From Candidatus Latescibacterota bacterium (GTDB taxonomy: Bacteria > Latescibacterota > UBA2968), in the NCBI GenBank assembly GCA_022823725.1, contig JAJEHL010000023.1, positions 1 to 64,000 on the forward strand: a DNA stretch of 64,000 bases, in the 5' to 3' direction. A program made the position numbers and the translations under genes. A model generated the notes under the pieces. That model did not search any database, was not told where the DNA came from, and saw only the letters and a program-made list of their open reading frames with translations. This document shows, one piece after another, positions 16,297 to 25,383 of this stretch; the stretch's first letter is position 1, and the number at the start of each line of letters is the position of its first letter.

Positions 16297-16308
16297 GGAG
16301 ATACCGCT

Positions 16309-17412
16309 ATGGCAATGACAATGTTAGAGGAACCAGAAATCAAAAAAAAGGAAAAGCTATCGATAATCGATTGCGATATTCACAATGTAGATGGATACCA
16401 ATCCCCTGCCACTGAGGTCTGGGTAGATTATATGCCCAGCGTGTGGGAAGACTATCATTTGAGCATTGCAGGACGCAGACGAGCAGGATCAAATTGTCCG
16501 AGAGCTGTGCCCTTTGCCGCGAGAAACGATGCATTCCCCCCCGAAGGACCACCCGGGTCGCATCTGGGTTTTATGCAGGAACAATTGCTGGATACCTGGG
16601 AAATGGACTACGGCATATTGAATCCGCTATCGCCTGCTGGCGGACAGCAAAACCTGGAATACGGAGCGGCGATTGCACAGGCGGTGAATGAATGGCAAAT
16701 AGCCGAATGGTTGGAAAAAGATGAGCGGTTGCGTGCATCCCTGACTGTCGCGTATGAAGACGCCGATCTCGCTGTCGCTGAAATTGAACGCCTGGGCGAT
16801 CACCCGGGATTTGTACAATTGATGTTCATGGCGCGAACAATGGAACCGCTGGGCCGACGTAAATACTGGAAAATTTACGAATCAGCCGTTGATTACGACC
16901 TCCCCATCGGCATTCATTTTGGCGGCACGGGTATTGGCCCAATCACGGGCGCAGGCAAGGCGGCACATTATATCCAGGATCACGGCGGAATGCCCATGGC
17001 ATTTCAGGCACAGGTAACGAGCTATGTGTACGAAGGCGTCTTCGAACGATTTCCCGGTTTAAAGATCGTCCTGATCGAAGGCGGTTTCGGATGGGTGGTA
17101 CCTCTGATGTGGCGGATGGATAGCTGGTACCGCAAACTCAAGATGGAAGTCCCCTATTTGAAACGGCTACCCTCGGAATATATCCGGGACCATTTCTATC
17201 TGACCACACAGCCTATAGAAGAACCTTCAGACCCGGCGTATTTCGAGCAGATGCTGGCGCACATGGACATGGATGACAAACTGATGTTTGCGACCGATTA
17301 TCCACACTGGGATTTTGATTCGCCCGACCAGGCACTGCGCTATGTATCGAACCGAGATGTTAAAAAACAAATTATGGCCGAGAATGCCCGGGAACTCTAC
17401 GACCTGGACTGA
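16309..17412 (+). CDS. Second amidohydrolase-2 family enzyme, paralogue of the preceding gene
   Basis: A 367-residue paralogue sharing D-C-D-I-H-N near the start, G-P-P-G-S-H-L-G (upstream gene: G-P-P-G-S-D-L-S), I-G-I-H-F-G-G, and F-A-T-D-Y-P-H-W-D-F-D near the end. GAGGAG precedes the ATG. The two tandem copies probably form a heteromer or act on successive or related substrates. With the HpcH/HpaI aldolase 14 bases downstream they make a three-gene catabolic operon that ends at the terminator at 18168. Confidence 0.85.
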   Translation: MAMTMLEEPEIKKKEKLSIIDCDIHNVDGYQSPATEVWVDYMPSVWEDYHLSIAGRRRAGSNCPRAVPFAARNDAFPPEGPPGSHLGFMQEQLLDTWEMDYGILNPLSPAGGQQNLEYGAAIAQAVNEWQIAEWLEKDERLRASLTVAYEDADLAVAEIERLGDHPGFVQLMFMARTMEPLGRRKYWKIYESAVDYDLPIGIHFGGTGIGPITGAGKAAHYIQDHGGMPMAFQAQVTSYVYEGVFERFPGLKIVLIEGGFGWVVPLMWRMDSWYRKLKMEVPYLKRLPSEYIRDHFYLTTQPIEEPSDPAYFEQMLAHMDMDDKLMFATDYPHWDFDSPDQALRYVSNRDVKKQIMAENARELYDLD

Positions 17413-17426
17413 ACGCGAGGTGCATC

Positions 17427-18149
17427 ATGTCAGAAAAAACTCTAAAACAGCGAATTCGAAACGGTGAAATAATACATTCTATTGGCGTGCCAATGGACAT
17501 TGAAAAAGGAGAACTGACAGATATCCTGTCAGAACACGAATGCGACTATCTAAATGTGGATGCACAACACGGGCCTTTTAACGAAGCCCACCTGGTGACT
17601 TTCTGTATCATGGCCCGGGAATTGGATTTGCCCGTTCAGATTCGGATTAAACACACCCAACACGCCTATCTGATCGGCAATTATCTCGATTTGGGACCTT
17701 CTGGGATTATGGTACCTGAAGTCGAAAGCGAGGCAATTGTAGATGAAGCCGTGAACGCCTTTTATTATCCCCAGAAGGGCAAGCGCAGTTGGGGCGGCGT
17801 ACATAGAGTGAGACTGGACGAGCGGCCAGACCGATTGGAATACGCTGCATGGTGGAATGCGTACGGATGGTTGGCAATCCAAATAGAATCCGTTGAAGCA
17901 GTAATCAACGCCGCGCAGTTAGCCAAGCCAGGGGTAGATGTGTTGAACTTTGGACCAAACGATCTGATGTTTAGTATTGAAGCGCATCCCCAATTTCCAT
18001 ATCGGACGGTAGAAGACTGCGTAAAACACGTGCTCGATCAGGTAAAAGACACACAGGTAAAAGTGGGCATGAGTGCCGAGACACCTGAGGAGCAAGACCG
18101 GTATGTGAATTGGGGGGTAACAGTATTTCCAAAGCGAATTGGCATTTAG
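17427..18149 (+). CDS. HpcH/HpaI-family aldolase
   Basis: A 240-residue (beta/alpha)8 class II aldolase-type protein. Visible family features are V-D-A-Q-H-G-P-F (general base histidine region), I-R-I-K, P-E-V-E-S-E (metal-binding glutamate region) and a late F-G-P-N-D-L. Such enzymes split or form bonds between pyruvate and aldehydes during breakdown of aromatic or sugar acids. It is last in the operon with two amidohydrolases, which would produce its substrate. GAGGTG precedes the ATG. Confidence 0.8.
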   Translation: MSEKTLKQRIRNGEIIHSIGVPMDIEKGELTDILSEHECDYLNVDAQHGPFNEAHLVTFCIMARELDLPVQIRIKHTQHAYLIGNYLDLGPSGIMVPEVESEAIVDEAVNAFYYPQKGKRSWGGVHRVRLDERPDRLEYAAWWNAYGWLAIQIESVEAVINAAQLAKPGVDVLNFGPNDLMFSIEAHPQFPYRTVEDCVKHVLDQVKDTQVKVGMSAETPEEQDRYVNWGVTVFPKRIGI

Positions 18150-18167
18150 ACCAGTAATAAAAAAAGA

Positions 18168-18206
18168 AAGCGGCCTGTGCCGAGAGACATGGGCCACTTT
18201 TTTTAT
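18168..18206. terminator. Bidirectional intrinsic terminator
   Basis: A 12-position stem (18168-18179 with 18188-18199) is followed by a T run on the plus strand and preceded by an A run that gives a T run on the minus strand. It ends the aldolase operon from the left and the unidentified gene pair from the right. Confidence 0.75.
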
Positions 18207-18301
18207 TTTTTTGATGATTTACAAGACACTCTACGGGCTGGCGTGACTATTCATGGGATGTTCGTGCAATAGTGCTCGTGTGAGTGAAGCGAAATCTGTA
18301 T

Positions 18302-18706
18302 TTATAGACCGATACTCTCCGGCCCAAACCCCATAGTCCATTGGGCAATGCGGCTCAAAGTAATCCGCACTTCGGGTTCATCACCGCGCACAGAGCTATG
18401 AGCGCGGTTATTTTGCTCAGGGGTATGTACTACTTTATGGGCGCGAGCGCGTACATCACCAGCCTCAAACTCCACAATACCATTGTCAGCGGGCACTCTG
18501 GCTCGATCTTTAGATTCCTGAGGGACCGCATACTTTGACCAGTCAACTGACAGGTCGCCCTTTATGAACTTGAAGAGGTTAGGCGGGAGTTCGTCTTTCG
18601 GCGCATCCGCCGGTAAGGCACGCGATGTTTCCTGGTAACGTCTCTTGTGGATGCGATAGTAAAGTACATCCGTATCTGGTATTTCTTCTGTCGGCCACTT
18701 ATTCAC
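18302..18706 (-). CDS. Unidentified protein, second gene of an overlapping pair
   Basis: The likely start is the GTG at 18706, which overlaps the stop of the upstream gene by eight bases; a longer frame to 18862 lies entirely inside that gene and is not preferred. The 134-residue product contains Y-Y-R-I-H-K-R-R near its start, then D-L-S-V-D-W-S-K-Y, E-S-K-D-R-A-R, and R-A-H-S-S-V-R-G-D-E-P-E-V-R near the end. I recognise this only as an uncharacterised protein type that recurs in environmental genomes. The tight overlap suggests that it acts with the upstream protein, possibly as a toxin-antitoxin or modification-type pair. No function is claimed. Confidence 0.6.
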   Translation of the reverse strand: MNKWPTEEIPDTDVLYYRIHKRRYQETSRALPADAPKDELPPNLFKFIKGDLSVDWSKYAVPQESKDRARVPADNGIVEFEAGDVRARAHKVVHTPEQNNRAHSSVRGDEPEVRITLSRIAQWTMGFGPESIGL

Positions 18707-19118
18707 CAGGATGCTCCATCCAGCACGCGATAACCTCAGGCTTGGGATGAGTCTTGCCCTGAATGACATTTTCGCAATAGTCATCCCCGTAGTAGGATAC
18801 CGAACCGTCAGGATGGAAGTTGACCAAAAGCTCGAACCGCGCTGTCTTCCAGTGGAGATCAACGCTCCCTTCGCTGGCTGGCAGAATCCTTACCGGCGTT
18901 GCTAACTCAGATCTCTCCACCAGTTGATAAAAAAAACCAGCAGCGGCCTCTATGGTTTGTTCACAGTAAGCAGGTGCCCCTTCCCCATCCCAATCATCTT
19001 CCAGAGCAAGTAACCGTTCCTTTGCCTCAGCGACAACCGGAACATGAGAGTCCGAAGTCAGTTGATACTTTTCGCGCATTTGGGCGGAAATAGTTGGTGG
19101 AACAGTTACTGAGGCCAT
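18699..19118 (-). CDS. Unidentified protein, first gene of an overlapping pair
   Basis: A 139-residue soluble protein starting at 19118 behind AAAAGGAA. It has an N-terminal helical part, a L-E-D-D-W-D-G-E-G-A segment near residue 38, then a predicted beta-rich part (S-V-D-L-H-W-K and L-L-V-N-F-H-P-D-G-S). This pattern is common in short hypothetical proteins of cyanobacteria and soil or marine bacteria. Its last codons contain the start of the downstream gene. There is no recognised catalytic motif. Confidence 0.6.
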   Translation of the reverse strand: MASVTVPPTISAQMREKYQLTSDSHVPVVAEAKERLLALEDDWDGEGAPAYCEQTIEAAAGFFYQLVERSELATPVRILPASEGSVDLHWKTARFELLVNFHPDGSVSYYGDDYCENVIQGKTHPKPEVIACWMEHPGE

Positions 19119-19232
19119 GATGTATTCCTTTTAATAGGATTTGATGTGCAATACATAATATAATCATACCGCAATAAGCAGACAATTGCAAGGTACAAGA
19201 TGTATATCTATCCACAGATCAGACCACACGCA

Positions 19233-20267
19233 TTATGCGTATTTCGCCTTGAGCGTTTGTCCAGCCTCAGCACTTTTACAGGCAAGGTCCAGGATATGAA
19301 TGGGACGGCGGGACCATTCGGGCGTGATAATCAAATCTTCACCCGTCGAGAGATGCGCGGCAATATTGTCATAGTATTTATCGTATTGGTGACCGGGATT
19401 TTTGCCAGAGGAAACAACCTTTTCCCCATCTTTTATCTGCAAAATTTCGTACGTCCCGCCATCAAAAATATAAGTACCGGCCGTACCGGTAATCTCGAGC
19501 CAGCCCTTGCGGGGGGCAGATGCAATACTCGACATCGTGAGATTGATCCAGGTCCCATCCTTGAAACGCACGACAGCCGTGGCCTCGTCTTCATTGGTAT
19601 CGGCCTGCCAGCGGGTCTCATCAGCCCAGAAACCGGTGTGTGCAAACCCGGTGACCTCCACAATATCCGATTGCAGAATCTGAAGCGAATATTCGAGCAA
19701 ATGAACACCCCAATCGTAGAGAATACCTCCTGAAATACTCTTACTACTGCGCCACCAGTCCCCCGGTCGATTGTATCCCCCCATATGTGCTTCAATGCGA
19801 TAGACCTCCCCAATAACCTTGCGCGAGTGAATCTGTTCGAGAGCTTCCAGAATACACCCATCCCAATGGCGATTGTGATAAGTAGAAAGAAGGAGGTCTC
19901 GCTTTCCTGCTTCGCGAATCATCGCATCGCATTCCTCAGTCGTAATCGCCAGCGGTTTTTCGCTGATAACGTGGCGCCCCGCGCGCAGGCATTGCAATGC
20001 CAGTTCGGCATGCGTATTGTGTGGCGTGATAATCACAACGAGATTGACATCGGAGTTGTCCAGCATATCAGACACAGATGTATAGGTCTCAATACCGGGA
20101 AATTCTTCTCGCGCGACCTTCAAGCGCTTTTCGTCGAGTTCTGCAACCGCAACAGGCGTCATACCCGCCTTTTTCATAAACGTAAGATGCTGACGGCCCA
20201 TGTTAAAGGCACCGCCGTAGCCGATAACACCCACTTTGATGTCTTCAGGCGTTTTAAAAGAGGACAT
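19233..20267 (-). CDS. Gfo/Idh/MocA-family oxidoreductase (canonical EKP)
   Basis: A 344-residue NAD(P)-dependent dehydrogenase with Rossmann motif V-I-G-Y-G-G-A and intact S-E-K-P-L-A-I motif near 97. Residues G-D-W-W-R-S and D-W-G-V-H-L-L-E match the substrate domain of the family, so oxidation of an inositol or sugar derivative is likely. AAGGAAAG precedes the ATG. The upstream gene on the same strand is a solute-binding lipoprotein 29 bases away, which points to uptake followed by oxidation of the same sugar. Confidence 0.87.
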   Translation of the reverse strand: MSSFKTPEDIKVGVIGYGGAFNMGRQHLTFMKKAGMTPVAVAELDEKRLKVAREEFPGIETYTSVSDMLDNSDVNLVVIITPHNTHAELALQCLRAGRHVISEKPLAITTEECDAMIREAGKRDLLLSTYHNRHWDGCILEALEQIHSRKVIGEVYRIEAHMGGYNRPGDWWRSSKSISGGILYDWGVHLLEYSLQILQSDIVEVTGFAHTGFWADETRWQADTNEDEATAVVRFKDGTWINLTMSSIASAPRKGWLEITGTAGTYIFDGGTYEILQIKDGEKVVSSGKNPGHQYDKYYDNIAAHLSTGEDLIITPEWSRRPIHILDLACKSAEAGQTLKAKYA

Positions 20268-20296
20268 AGAGTTGTACTTTCCTTTTTGAGTTGTGA

Positions 20297-21607
20297 TTAC
20301 TTCAACAAACCGGCATCTTTGAAAATCTGCTCGTGTTCAGCGGCGATTTTGTCGAGGGCTTCCTGCGCGGGCGTAACCCCATCAATCGCTTCGCCCAAAT
20401 ATCGTTGTGAAACCGCGAGCAACTCATTGTAAACAGGCGCATTCCAAAAGTCCTGGAGATAATCGAGCGACTCTGCAAAAGCACGGTTGTACGGAGATGC
20501 GTTTCGAAATTCTTCGCTATTGAGAATATCTGTATTGGCGGTAAATCCGGCGTCTTTGGTAATCCATTCTTTTTGAATATCGGTTTGCAAGAACCACGCG
20601 ATGAATTGCTTAGCCAGTTCCTGTTGCTCTGCGGATGTTTTGGTCGAAATGCTAAATCCCTGCCCCCCCAGACTCACCACGCGCTTGTCGCCAGCTTTGG
20701 GCACCATGAAAAATCCCGCCTTGTCCCCCATCTGTTTCACAATGCCGGGATAAAAGGCGAAATAGTTCATGCTCATAGCCGTCGAACCATTGATAAAGGC
20801 TTCAAAGGTTTTGCCATAGTCGAAATTGGTCGCGCCATTGGGACCGTATTGTAGCAACTCTTTCAGATACGCAAGGGCTTCTGCCACTTCCGGTTTATTG
20901 ACATACCCATCCACCGCAAATTCGCCAAACTCACCCCACGATCCGCCAAAACCCCACATAAACATCTGAAAACCCATCGTCATCGAATCATATCCTCGCC
21001 CGGTGAGCAGAGCGCAGCCGTATTGTTTTTGATCGGGACGATGGAAAAATTCAGCCAGATCGCGGAATTCATCCCAATTGTCGGGAATCGTCAGATCGCG
21101 CCCGTATTTCTCTTTAAATGCCGCTTGCTCGGCGGGATCTTCAAACCAGTCCTTGCGATAGACAAATCCGACGGCATCGGTCTCGCATGGCGCAGCGTAG
21201 AATTTGCCACCACCGGGCGGGTATTCGCACAAATAACGCGCAGCGCGGGGATGAATTTTGTCGATATCAATTGCCGTGGGTAGCCAGTCCGTCAGATCGA
21301 CGTAAAGGCCGCGCGTTGCACCTCGTCCAATCCACTGACTATCGCCAATCACAATGTCAAAATCCGTTTCATTATTCCCAAAATTGAGAAAGACCTGATC
21401 CTGATAAGATGGCCAGGGAATCTGGTGGACTTTAACGGCAATACCCGTTTCCTGCTCGAATTTATTCCCCAATTCCTGAAGTCCATCCGCGGGATCCCAC
21501 TGCGCCCACCATATTGTGATAGAGCGTTCCGTCGGTGTCGGCGACTCAGCGGGCTTACAGCCCACAACGAGAAATATCAGACCAAATAGAATACATGTGT
21601 GCCTCAT
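20297..21607 (-). CDS. ABC sugar transporter solute-binding lipoprotein
   Basis: A 436-residue family 1 extracellular solute-binding protein. The ATG at 21607 follows GGAG by 8 bases and gives a lipoprotein signal ending L-V-V-G-C with Cys17 as the lipidated residue; the longer frame to 21703 lacks this. The mature protein shows I-T-I-W-W-A-Q-W and F-D-I-V-I-G-D-S typical of sugar-binding members. No permease or ATPase gene lies nearby, which is unusual. The membrane parts must be encoded elsewhere or be shared. Confidence 0.87.
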   Translation of the reverse strand: MRHTCILFGLIFLVVGCKPAESPTPTERSITIWWAQWDPADGLQELGNKFEQETGIAVKVHQIPWPSYQDQVFLNFGNNETDFDIVIGDSQWIGRGATRGLYVDLTDWLPTAIDIDKIHPRAARYLCEYPPGGGKFYAAPCETDAVGFVYRKDWFEDPAEQAAFKEKYGRDLTIPDNWDEFRDLAEFFHRPDQKQYGCALLTGRGYDSMTMGFQMFMWGFGGSWGEFGEFAVDGYVNKPEVAEALAYLKELLQYGPNGATNFDYGKTFEAFINGSTAMSMNYFAFYPGIVKQMGDKAGFFMVPKAGDKRVVSLGGQGFSISTKTSAEQQELAKQFIAWFLQTDIQKEWITKDAGFTANTDILNSEEFRNASPYNRAFAESLDYLQDFWNAPVYNELLAVSQRYLGEAIDGVTPAQEALDKIAAEHEQIFKDAGLLK

Positions 21608-21844
21608 AGCGCAATCTCCAGAGCTATTGTTGTTGTATGTGATGGCGATTTGCAAACAGCATGAACAAGGCGATGTGATAGCGAAAAAACCATGCCTTGT
21701 CAAGCATTATATAAACGCGAGACAATGGGCGTGATAAAGGCTTGCTTTTTTTGTTGAGCGATTTATTTTCATATTAAACATTTATATCCTATTCGCTGTC
21801 ATCCTTCGGGATGCTGAACTCTCCAAAAACATGAGACTCTATCT

Positions 21845-23500
21845 ATGATTGACGCCCTACTACCCCTTGGTCTGCTCATTGTCGTTGGCAAGCTCTTCGA
21901 GGGTATATTTAAGCGTTTTGGCTTAAATTCAATCGTAGCCTATACAATAACCGGCACCCTGCTTGGTCCCGTCACAAATATAATTGAACTAACGAGCGAA
22001 CTGCAAACCTTCTTAGGCATCGGTATCTTTGTCTTCTTCTTTTTGGTCGGCCTTGACGAGATTGATATACCGAGTTTTGTAGCGACCATTCGCGGGCGGT
22101 TTTTTGTCGCGGCGATTGTGTCTGTGCTGATTTCACTGCTTGTCTCTATCGTCTTCACATCCAGCCTCTTCGAAATCGGGGAACTCTCCCTCAATCTCGG
22201 TTTCACAGAGGGGTTGGCTCTGGCCGGCATCCTGTCGCTGACCAGTCTGGGACTTGTGGCAAAGGTACTCGCCGATAAAGAACATTTCAAAGAACCCATC
22301 GGCCTCGAGATATTCACAACAGTGATCATCGCCGAGTTGCTCGCCCTGCTCGTGGTCGGGTTCTCCATCGGTGAACACGACCACGAACTGAGCGTGGCCA
22401 GCGTGTTCCTTCTGCTGGTGCAAATGACGATTTTCGCAATAGTGGCCTGGTTTCTATCAACGCGGCTCCTGCCTCCTGTAATTATCTTTTTACAGCGTTT
22501 TTTGGACGTACCCGAACTATCGTTTGGACTGCTAATCGGCGGACTTTTCCTGATGGTGGTAGGAGCTGAAAAAATCCACCTGCACGGCTCCATTGGCGCA
22601 TTGCTTTTCGGCGCTGCCCTGTCGGGTCTGCCCCATCAGGTGCATAAAGACGTCCTGCCCGGTCTGCGAAGCGCGGCAGAGGGCTTATTTGTCCCGCTCT
22701 TCTTTGCATCGGCTGGTCTGCATCTGGATCTGTCTTTTACAACCCTGCCAATCGCGACCATCGTCGCATTGGTCGTATTTCCATCGCTGGGCAAATTTGC
22801 CGGTGCCTTCATCGGTACCTATATAGCGCGTCTGGACAATCCTCTTGCCCAGGCCACAGGACTGATGGCAAAAGGCGTGGCGGAGATTGCCCTCCTCCTC
22901 GTCCTCTTTGAGAGCGGCGTGATCGGACAAGATGTCTTCTCGCTATTCGTGCTGATGATGTTCGGCTACATTATACTCATGCCACCAGCAATCGACTTCG
23001 CGATCACCAAAGCAAAGAAAACCCATCAACCTAAGCTACCCGACTCCGTACCGCTTTCTTTTGCCCGCCATGCGATGCAGGACATTACTGTCAATCACGT
23101 TATAGACAGAACGCGTACTTATCCCAATCCAGCACTCTCGGCCAAAAACTTTGTCGATTACTGGGCCGTACCAAATCAACAGGATTACCTCGTGGTCGAT
23201 AAAGGTAATGTTGAAGGAGCCGTCTCGCTTCCCCGCCTGAAGGCCATGCCCTTGAAACTCAGGACAGATACGCAGATTGGCAATGTGTTGCGTACAAATT
23301 TACCACAAGCCCATCTCGACGAGCCAATTGAAGACGTGCTGAAACGCATGACGAATCATTCATTATCCGTGATACCAGTCGCAGATAGAGATTCAGGTAA
23401 ATTTCTCGGTTCAATCACGAGCGAAAATATCCTGCAACTGGCTGTCTTAATGGACGAAATCGCCGAGGAATTGGAAAAAAGAGGCGAAAATATACCGTAG
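21845..23500 (+). CDS. Kef-type monovalent cation:proton antiporter with CBS domains
   Basis: A 551-residue membrane protein. Residues 1-390 form about 12 or 13 hydrophobic segments of the CPA2 (Na+/H+ exchanger) type, with G-L-D-E-I-D near 60 and M-A-K-G-V-A-E-I-A-L near 344. Residues about 430-540 look like a pair of CBS domains (H-L-D-E-P-I-E-D-V-L-K-R-M and L-S-V-I-P-V-A-D), which usually sense adenine nucleotides. It would exchange Na+ or K+ for protons at the inner membrane. It is monocistronic in direction and 31 bases ahead of the epimerase gene. No strong ribosome site is seen before 21845. Confidence 0.85.
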   Translation: MIDALLPLGLLIVVGKLFEGIFKRFGLNSIVAYTITGTLLGPVTNIIELTSELQTFLGIGIFVFFFLVGLDEIDIPSFVATIRGRFFVAAIVSVLISLLVSIVFTSSLFEIGELSLNLGFTEGLALAGILSLTSLGLVAKVLADKEHFKEPIGLEIFTTVIIAELLALLVVGFSIGEHDHELSVASVFLLLVQMTIFAIVAWFLSTRLLPPVIIFLQRFLDVPELSFGLLIGGLFLMVVGAEKIHLHGSIGALLFGAALSGLPHQVHKDVLPGLRSAAEGLFVPLFFASAGLHLDLSFTTLPIATIVALVVFPSLGKFAGAFIGTYIARLDNPLAQATGLMAKGVAEIALLLVLFESGVIGQDVFSLFVLMMFGYIILMPPAIDFAITKAKKTHQPKLPDSVPLSFARHAMQDITVNHVIDRTRTYPNPALSAKNFVDYWAVPNQQDYLVVDKGNVEGAVSLPRLKAMPLKLRTDTQIGNVLRTNLPQAHLDEPIEDVLKRMTNHSLSVIPVADRDSGKFLGSITSENILQLAVLMDEIAEELEKRGENIP

Positions 23501-23531
23501 ATACACAAACCCAACCTGATGGAGACTCGCG

Positions 23532-24323
23532 ATGAAAATAGGAGTGACGCAAATTATCCTGGGAAAGTTGACACTGGATGAAACATTGCAATTGTGCCGT
23601 GATGCGGGTTACGAGGCACTCGAACTGGTATTTTCACCAGAAGGTGATCCAAATGTAGATATGAGTGACGACGAGGTGCGCGGGGTCAAAAAACGGTGTG
23701 ATAACGCGGGCATTGAAATCAGCAGTGCGATTGCCAGATATGACAACCGGGGCAATTTTCTCAGCCGAGACCCGGCAGAGCGCGAAGCCGGCATGAAGAG
23801 CTTGCGCCGCGCCATTGACGTGGCACATCTGGTTGAGACCGACGCGGTCTTACTCCATCCGGGCCAACTCCCGGTTGATGGTACATATCAGGACGCCTGG
23901 GATGATTTTCTGATCTCGATGAAAGAAATCGCCCCTTATGCCGAAGAAAAAGGCGTTGCAGTCGGCATAGAAAATGTGTGGAATAAGTTCTTGCTCAACC
24001 CAAAAGAAGCGCGCGAGTTTGTCGATGCTGTGGGCAACGATTGGATCGGAATTTATCTCGATACAGCCAATATGATGTTCTACGGCTATCCAGAACACTG
24101 GATCCGCGGACTTCAACACCGGATCAAACGGGTGCATTTTAAGGACTTTGTTCGCCAGCAACGCAATTTTGTACCGCTGATGGACGGGGATACGGATTGG
24201 GCAGAAGTCATGAAGGGGTTGCGCGATATTGGCTATGACCGATATGTCATCCACGAAGTAGGTGGTGACCGGGACGTACAAATTGAGATGGCAAAACGCA
24301 TGAAACAAATTGTGGCAATGTGA
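23532..24323 (+). CDS. Sugar phosphate isomerase/epimerase-type TIM barrel
   Basis: A 263-residue xylose-isomerase-like TIM barrel protein. Metal-site glutamate, aspartate and histidine candidates appear in G-I-E-N-V-W, I-Y-L-D-T-A-N and V-H-F-K-D-F, and the late E-V-G-G-D supplies the last acidic ligand. Such proteins isomerise ketoses or epimerise keto-sugars and often accompany Gfo/Idh enzymes. GGAG precedes the ATG. It heads a three-gene run with an MDR dehydrogenase (8-base gap to its chosen start) and a Gfo/Idh enzyme. Confidence 0.85.
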   Translation: MKIGVTQIILGKLTLDETLQLCRDAGYEALELVFSPEGDPNVDMSDDEVRGVKKRCDNAGIEISSAIARYDNRGNFLSRDPAEREAGMKSLRRAIDVAHLVETDAVLLHPGQLPVDGTYQDAWDDFLISMKEIAPYAEEKGVAVGIENVWNKFLLNPKEAREFVDAVGNDWIGIYLDTANMMFYGYPEHWIRGLQHRIKRVHFKDFVRQQRNFVPLMDGDTDWAEVMKGLRDIGYDRYVIHEVGGDRDVQIEMAKRMKQIVAM

Positions 24324-24331
24324 GGACGCTA

Positions 24332-25372
24332 ATGGCAATGCGAAAGGTAGCGGCAATTGACGGTCAGGGCCGAATTTCGGTCCTCGAAGAACCGGTTCCA
24401 GACCCAAAGCCTGGCCAGGTTCAAATAGAAGTCGTGGCGAGCATGGTCAGCCCCGGCACGGAGTTGGGTGGGGTAAAAAGACGTCGGGAAAACCCATCGG
24501 ATGCCGCACCTCGTCCATTTGGATATTCCAATGCCGGCGTGGTCATAGCGCAAGGTGCAGGGTGCGAAGACATACCGCTTGGAACGCGCGTGGCCTGTAT
24601 GGGAGGTGGATATGCCCAACATGCGACCCATGCCTGTGTGCCGCGAAATATGGCAGTGCCCATTCCCGGTGGCGTCAGCGATGAAGACGCTTCGTCTATT
24701 CATCTGGTCGCAACCGCCTTAAATGCCGTGCGGCGCGGCGCGTTCCAGCTCAGCGAACACATTGCCGTGGCGGGTCTGGGACTTGTTGGACAATTTACCT
24801 GCCAATGGGCGCGCATTTCGGGATGTTATGTAATGGGCCTGGATCAATTGCCCATGCGTCTAAAAAAAGCTGCGACCTGTGGCTTGCTGCGCGGGGTCAA
24901 TATCTCAGAAGAGGACCCGGTAGAAGTATCGCAGACTTTTACGCACGGTTACGGAATCGATGGCGGTGTAATTGCCTTTGGTGGCGATGGTACGCCAGCC
25001 TTTATCACGCTCAGCAAAATGATCAAAAAGGCGCCCGACACGCACTTGATGGGGCGCATTGTCATTGTGGGCGGTGCCCGAATAGAACACGGTTTTGCAG
25101 CCGCACTGGGCAATCTGGATGTACGCAGTGCCGCACGCACAGGACCGGGCTATCACGATGAGGAATGGGAACACGGTGCGGATTATCCACCTGTTTTTAT
25201 GCAATGGACAACAAAGCGGAATTTAGAAGAATGCTTGCGCTTCATGGATACCGGACACTTAAAAGTATCTCCCCTCATCACACATCGGGTCGCATTGGAT
25301 GACGCACCCGAAGCATGTGAAGAACTCATTCAGAATCCCAACGCTGCACTGGGCGTCGTGTTTTTACCCTAA
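24332..25372 (+). CDS. MDR dehydrogenase, zinc-independent type
   Basis: The start at 24332 is preferred over the in-frame GTG at 24320 because GAGGA lies 5 bases upstream of it; the product has about 346 residues. It carries S-M-V-S-P-G-T-E-L-G where zinc enzymes have the catalytic cysteine, and lacks the structural-zinc cluster. The cofactor motif is V-A-G-L-G-L-V-G. It belongs to the same zinc-free subgroup as the gene at 6286. It probably oxidises or reduces a sugar alcohol between the steps of its epimerase and Gfo/Idh neighbours. Confidence 0.8.
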   Translation: MAMRKVAAIDGQGRISVLEEPVPDPKPGQVQIEVVASMVSPGTELGGVKRRRENPSDAAPRPFGYSNAGVVIAQGAGCEDIPLGTRVACMGGGYAQHATHACVPRNMAVPIPGGVSDEDASSIHLVATALNAVRRGAFQLSEHIAVAGLGLVGQFTCQWARISGCYVMGLDQLPMRLKKAATCGLLRGVNISEEDPVEVSQTFTHGYGIDGGVIAFGGDGTPAFITLSKMIKKAPDTHLMGRIVIVGGARIEHGFAAALGNLDVRSAARTGPGYHDEEWEHGADYPPVFMQWTTKRNLEECLRFMDTGHLKVSPLITHRVALDDAPEACEELIQNPNAALGVVFLP

Positions 25373-25383
25373 AAGGAGTCATA

